From: Ceriagrion tenellum
Lineage: Eukaryota > Arthropoda > Insecta > Odonata > Coenagrionidae
DNA: 64,000 bases
Reading direction: 5' to 3'
Assembly: GCA_963169105.1 (NCBI GenBank)
Contig: OY720636.1
Span: forward strand, 150,842,500-150,906,499
Part shown: positions 61,601-64,000 of the stretch, one piece after another
Layout of the letters: the number at the start of each line of letters is the position of its first letter
Position numbering within the stretch: position 1 is the first letter of the stretch
Program-made: the position numbers and the translations under genes
Notes under the pieces: model-generated
Database searches by the model: none
Told to the model about the DNA's origin: nothing
Seen by the model: the letters and a program-made list of their open reading frames with translations, nothing else

Positions 61601-62702
61601 TACGAGGTACGCTCAAAAAGTTCCCGAACTTTGTTTATTACAAAAAGAATAATTCACTTGCAAATTATTGGTCAGGATCCCCTTCAAAGTAGTCTTCTCC
61701 CCAACGTACAAACTTATCCCAACGGTGTTTGCACGTCTTGAAATTGTCCTGGAACGCTTCTACCAGAATGCTCATAAGCTCCTCTACCGAATTTTTCTCT
61801 ATCTCTAAAATAGTAATTTATCTCTTTCCTTTGATGGGATTTTTACTCGAGGAACAGGAAAAGTCACTAGGGCCCAAGTCTTGTGAGTAGGTTGGGTAGG
61901 GAAGCAAAGCGGTCTTGTTTTTGGATAAATACTCCCGAGCTCTGAGAGACAAATGAGCCGGCGCGTTGTCGTGGTGAAAAAACCGTTTCCTTTCCGTGTC
62001 TCCAAATTTCGGCCGTTTTTACCTGATTCTCCCTCTTAGGCGAGTCATAACCCCCAGGTAGTACTTTATGTTGTCTGTCTGGCCTTTATGTAGATACTAA
62101 CCATCTAGCTTCATGTGACCCTATTATCTAGCATATCTCCCTTAAATACCCTACTTGCATATCAATAGTGCATGTTTGGTGATCTTCACCCCCTGCCACA
62201 CACCCTCGTGGTGGCTCGCAGGGTATCACGTAGATGTAGGTAGGTATTGGTGATGCGCAACCTCCTTTGCATCGAAAAAAACAATCAACATCACCTTGAC
62301 AGGCCAGCGAACTTGTCTTTTTTTGGGGGGTGGGATGTTTCACCGATCCATTGTGAAGATTGCCCTTTTTTATCGATTTCATATCCATAAACCTATGACT
62401 AATCGTCTTTTATGATCTTGGAGAAGGTTTTATCCTCTTCAGCTCGATAAAATAGTTCCTGAAAGACTAGAACTCGATGTTGTTTCTGGTCTGCTGTCAT
62501 CAGTCGAGGCACGAATTTGGTGGCGACTCGATGCATCCTCAATTTTTCAGTTAGGATTTCATAGCACAAACCAATCGAGATGCCACACTCTTCTGCAAGT
62601 TCCCTGACAGTTAAACTTTGATTTCTATGAACGAAATCGTTCACACTCTCGATCATTGTGCCGACTCATTGTCGGCTCTTAATTCTTCACGAACCTTCAT
62701 TG
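61601..62702 (-). pseudogene. mariner transposase and one terminal repeat (interrupted)
   Basis: Tc1/mariner family DNA transposon on the minus strand. The N-terminal helix-turn-helix region (62656-62399) reads LTVRELAEECGISIGLCYEI, then KFVPRLMTADQKQHRV. The first catalytic box reads KDD*S*VYGYE: the aspartate remains but two stops replace the following E and W codons. VMLIVFFDAKEVAHHQ is followed by a foreign 141-bp insertion, then YLHKGQTDNIKYYLGVMTRL, HHDNAPAHLSLRAREYLSKN, TYSQDLGPSDF (the DD34D box) and RWDKFVRWGEDYFEGD at the normal C-terminus. A frame shift precedes the N-terminus, where MKVREELRADNESA is seen. The 3' end is TACGAGGTACGCTCAAAAAG at 61601, with TA as expected of the target. 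The 5' terminal repeat is not visible. Confidence 0.93.
62099..62239 (+). mobile_element. LINE 3' tail inserted in the mariner
   Basis: 141-bp 5'-truncated LINE end with CCCCCTGCCACACACCCTCG, GGCTCGCAGGGTATCACGTA and a GATGTAG end, the same tail as at 60.1-60.2 kb. It splits the transposase between AHHQ and YLHKGQT. Flanks GTAGATACT (62090-62098) and GTAGGTATT (62240-62248) are a 9-bp target duplication with two mismatches. Confidence 0.88.
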
Positions 62703-64000
62703 TTAGACGCTAGGCACGTTCGGAGAAATCGAGTGCAGTCGGTTGGTTAGGCCCAAGAGCGTGACCCCATGCAGTTAATGTGACCAATTGTCGGCACAAT
62801 TGAAATGGATTGTCATCAGTGCTTGGAAACAAAGATATGGGTTTGAAAAATGCACTTAATGACTTAAAAAGCGAAAGATAGATTCAAATACCGAGATGGA
62901 CTGTGATTTTTTTGGCTGCATTCGGGTCAAATTTTTATTCTCTTACGTGAAGATTTCACAAAAAATGCGTTTCAATTTTTCAATTTAGTTGAATTTCCGT
63001 GGTTACTGAAATGTATTTCAAATATAATGGAACTGATATATCGCCCAATATTTGCCGTTTTAAATCTTGTCTAACTGTAGCTTCCTTCGGGATATGTAGC
63101 GTTTGGGATAACTCTTTATACCTGCATGGTTCATTGTATGTATATTTCGATTTGATTGCTTATCTTCAGTCAAGATAGGGCTTTCCTCTCCATTAGGTTG
63201 ATACAAATCACCTATCATGGTTAGAGACTCATTTTCAAGGACTTTGCATTAATCGTCGAAATCGATAGGTGCAATAAATAATGGGAGGAAAAGTGCAAAG
63301 TTTATTTTAATTATAATGGTTAATAGATAAATATTTCTCGGGTTTGGCACCGAAATATTTATCTATAGTATTCGCCGGGAAAGCCTACGATCTTTTATAA
63401 TGGTTAATGCTGTAAAATCTTAACAGTGTTGCGTCTAGATCTGTCATGTGCAATCACTTATTTAAATAAGATTAAATAAAAGGAAAAAAGTATTGCTTTC
63501 TAATGATATAAACTTCAAGTACATTTGAGATAGAATTACATTTGAGATAAATTTGTTGTGCCAAATTGTGAAAACTAGAAAGGAGATTATGTAACTACTC
63601 GGACGCTCTCCATTAGTGTGCCTGAAGTATTAGGGTGAAAGTAAGGCAATTGGCAGAATTGGTGGCTTTTGTGCACAAATGTGTCCTATGCTAATCCTTT
63701 GGTCCTGTTATTCATTACGTAAATTCGTGAAATGAACCGATAGAATTTCAAAACAATCATGTCACCTGCCCGCTTCACAAGGTGTTGATGATCTCAATTT
63801 TTTATTCATTTTTGGACTATCCTTTTTTTCACATGCACAAATCTTTCCTCATTACATGAGACCTTCATGATATCACCACTCTGTTCCATTCAAACCATGA
63901 CCTCAGAGTGTTCGCATGAAAGAGCCGCTGAACGAGCGTCATGAAAAACTCTCCCTAATCATTATCCCCTCATGAAGCTGGGAGATGTGATTCACGTCTC
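62703..64000. other. No gene seen; one small hairpin
   Basis: AT-rich DNA with no coding family. The only structure is the hairpin between direct repeats at 63311-63408. Confidence 0.4.
63311..63408. repeat. 70-bp segment with hairpin between 14-bp direct repeats
   Basis: TTATAATGGTTAAT occurs exactly at 63311-63324 and 63395-63408. Inside, AGATAAATATTTCTCGG (63325-63341) pairs with CCGAAATATTTATCT (63350-63364). Exact direct repeats around a short insert look like a target duplication of a tiny insertion. Confidence 0.8.

Overview
The window looks like repeat-dense, gene-poor chromosomal DNA from an animal, most likely an arthropod and probably an insect. The reasons are the repeat types present: Penelope-like elements (PLEs) with GIY-YIG endonucleases, CR1/jockey-type LINE remnants, a mariner transposase of the HDNAPAH class, hAT-type terminal repeats and tRNA-derived SINEs. 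There are no operons, ribosome-binding sites or dense long ORFs of prokaryotic type. I cannot name the species. No intact, recognisable host gene is visible.

Layout. 0-10 kb is mostly unique DNA with a tRNA-like fragment, an inverted PLE terminal repeat (3.04-3.22 kb), a degenerate tandem array (4.05-4.70 kb) and SINE copy 1. 10.3-12.0 kb is a broken PLE on the minus strand with reverse transcriptase, GIY-YIG endonuclease and a hammerhead-like motif. 15.2-18.7 kb is a decayed LINE on the minus strand, interrupted by a minisatellite. 20.5-22.4 kb holds two LINE 3' fragments and 23.2-23.5 kb SINE copy 2. 24.6-27.2 kb is a second type of PLE on the plus strand, nearly full length but frameshifted. 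29.6-35.6 kb has a small tandem duplication, a second SINE family and two more 3' fragments of the first PLE family. 37.8-38.8 kb has SINE copy 3 and a small hAT-type element with target duplication. 40.35-40.56 kb is a long TA microsatellite followed by TG repeats. 43.4-44.95 kb is another PLE fragment directly followed by a foldback PLE remnant. 47.1-47.9 kb is a LINE C-terminus.

The most interesting stretch is 48.35-51.26 kb. Two 22-bp inverted repeats and GGAGCG-rich subterminal zones enclose what looks like a small spliced gene on the minus strand (start codon 50863, last exon at 48866-48827, poly(A) signal at 48796-48791). Its product matches nothing I know. Its last intron carries a long inverted repeat. 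This is the best candidate for an undescribed mobile element.

51.3-59 kb is unique or low-complexity DNA with a TC microsatellite and GC-rich patches. 58.2-62.7 kb is another repeat cluster: SINE copies 4 and 5, two LINE fragments, and a dead mariner that has itself been hit by a 5'-truncated LINE tail with a readable target duplication. 62.7-64 kb shows only a small hairpin between exact 14-bp direct repeats.

The coding remnants do not work together as a pathway. They are independent mobile elements of different age, and nesting and target duplications give their relative order in a few places.
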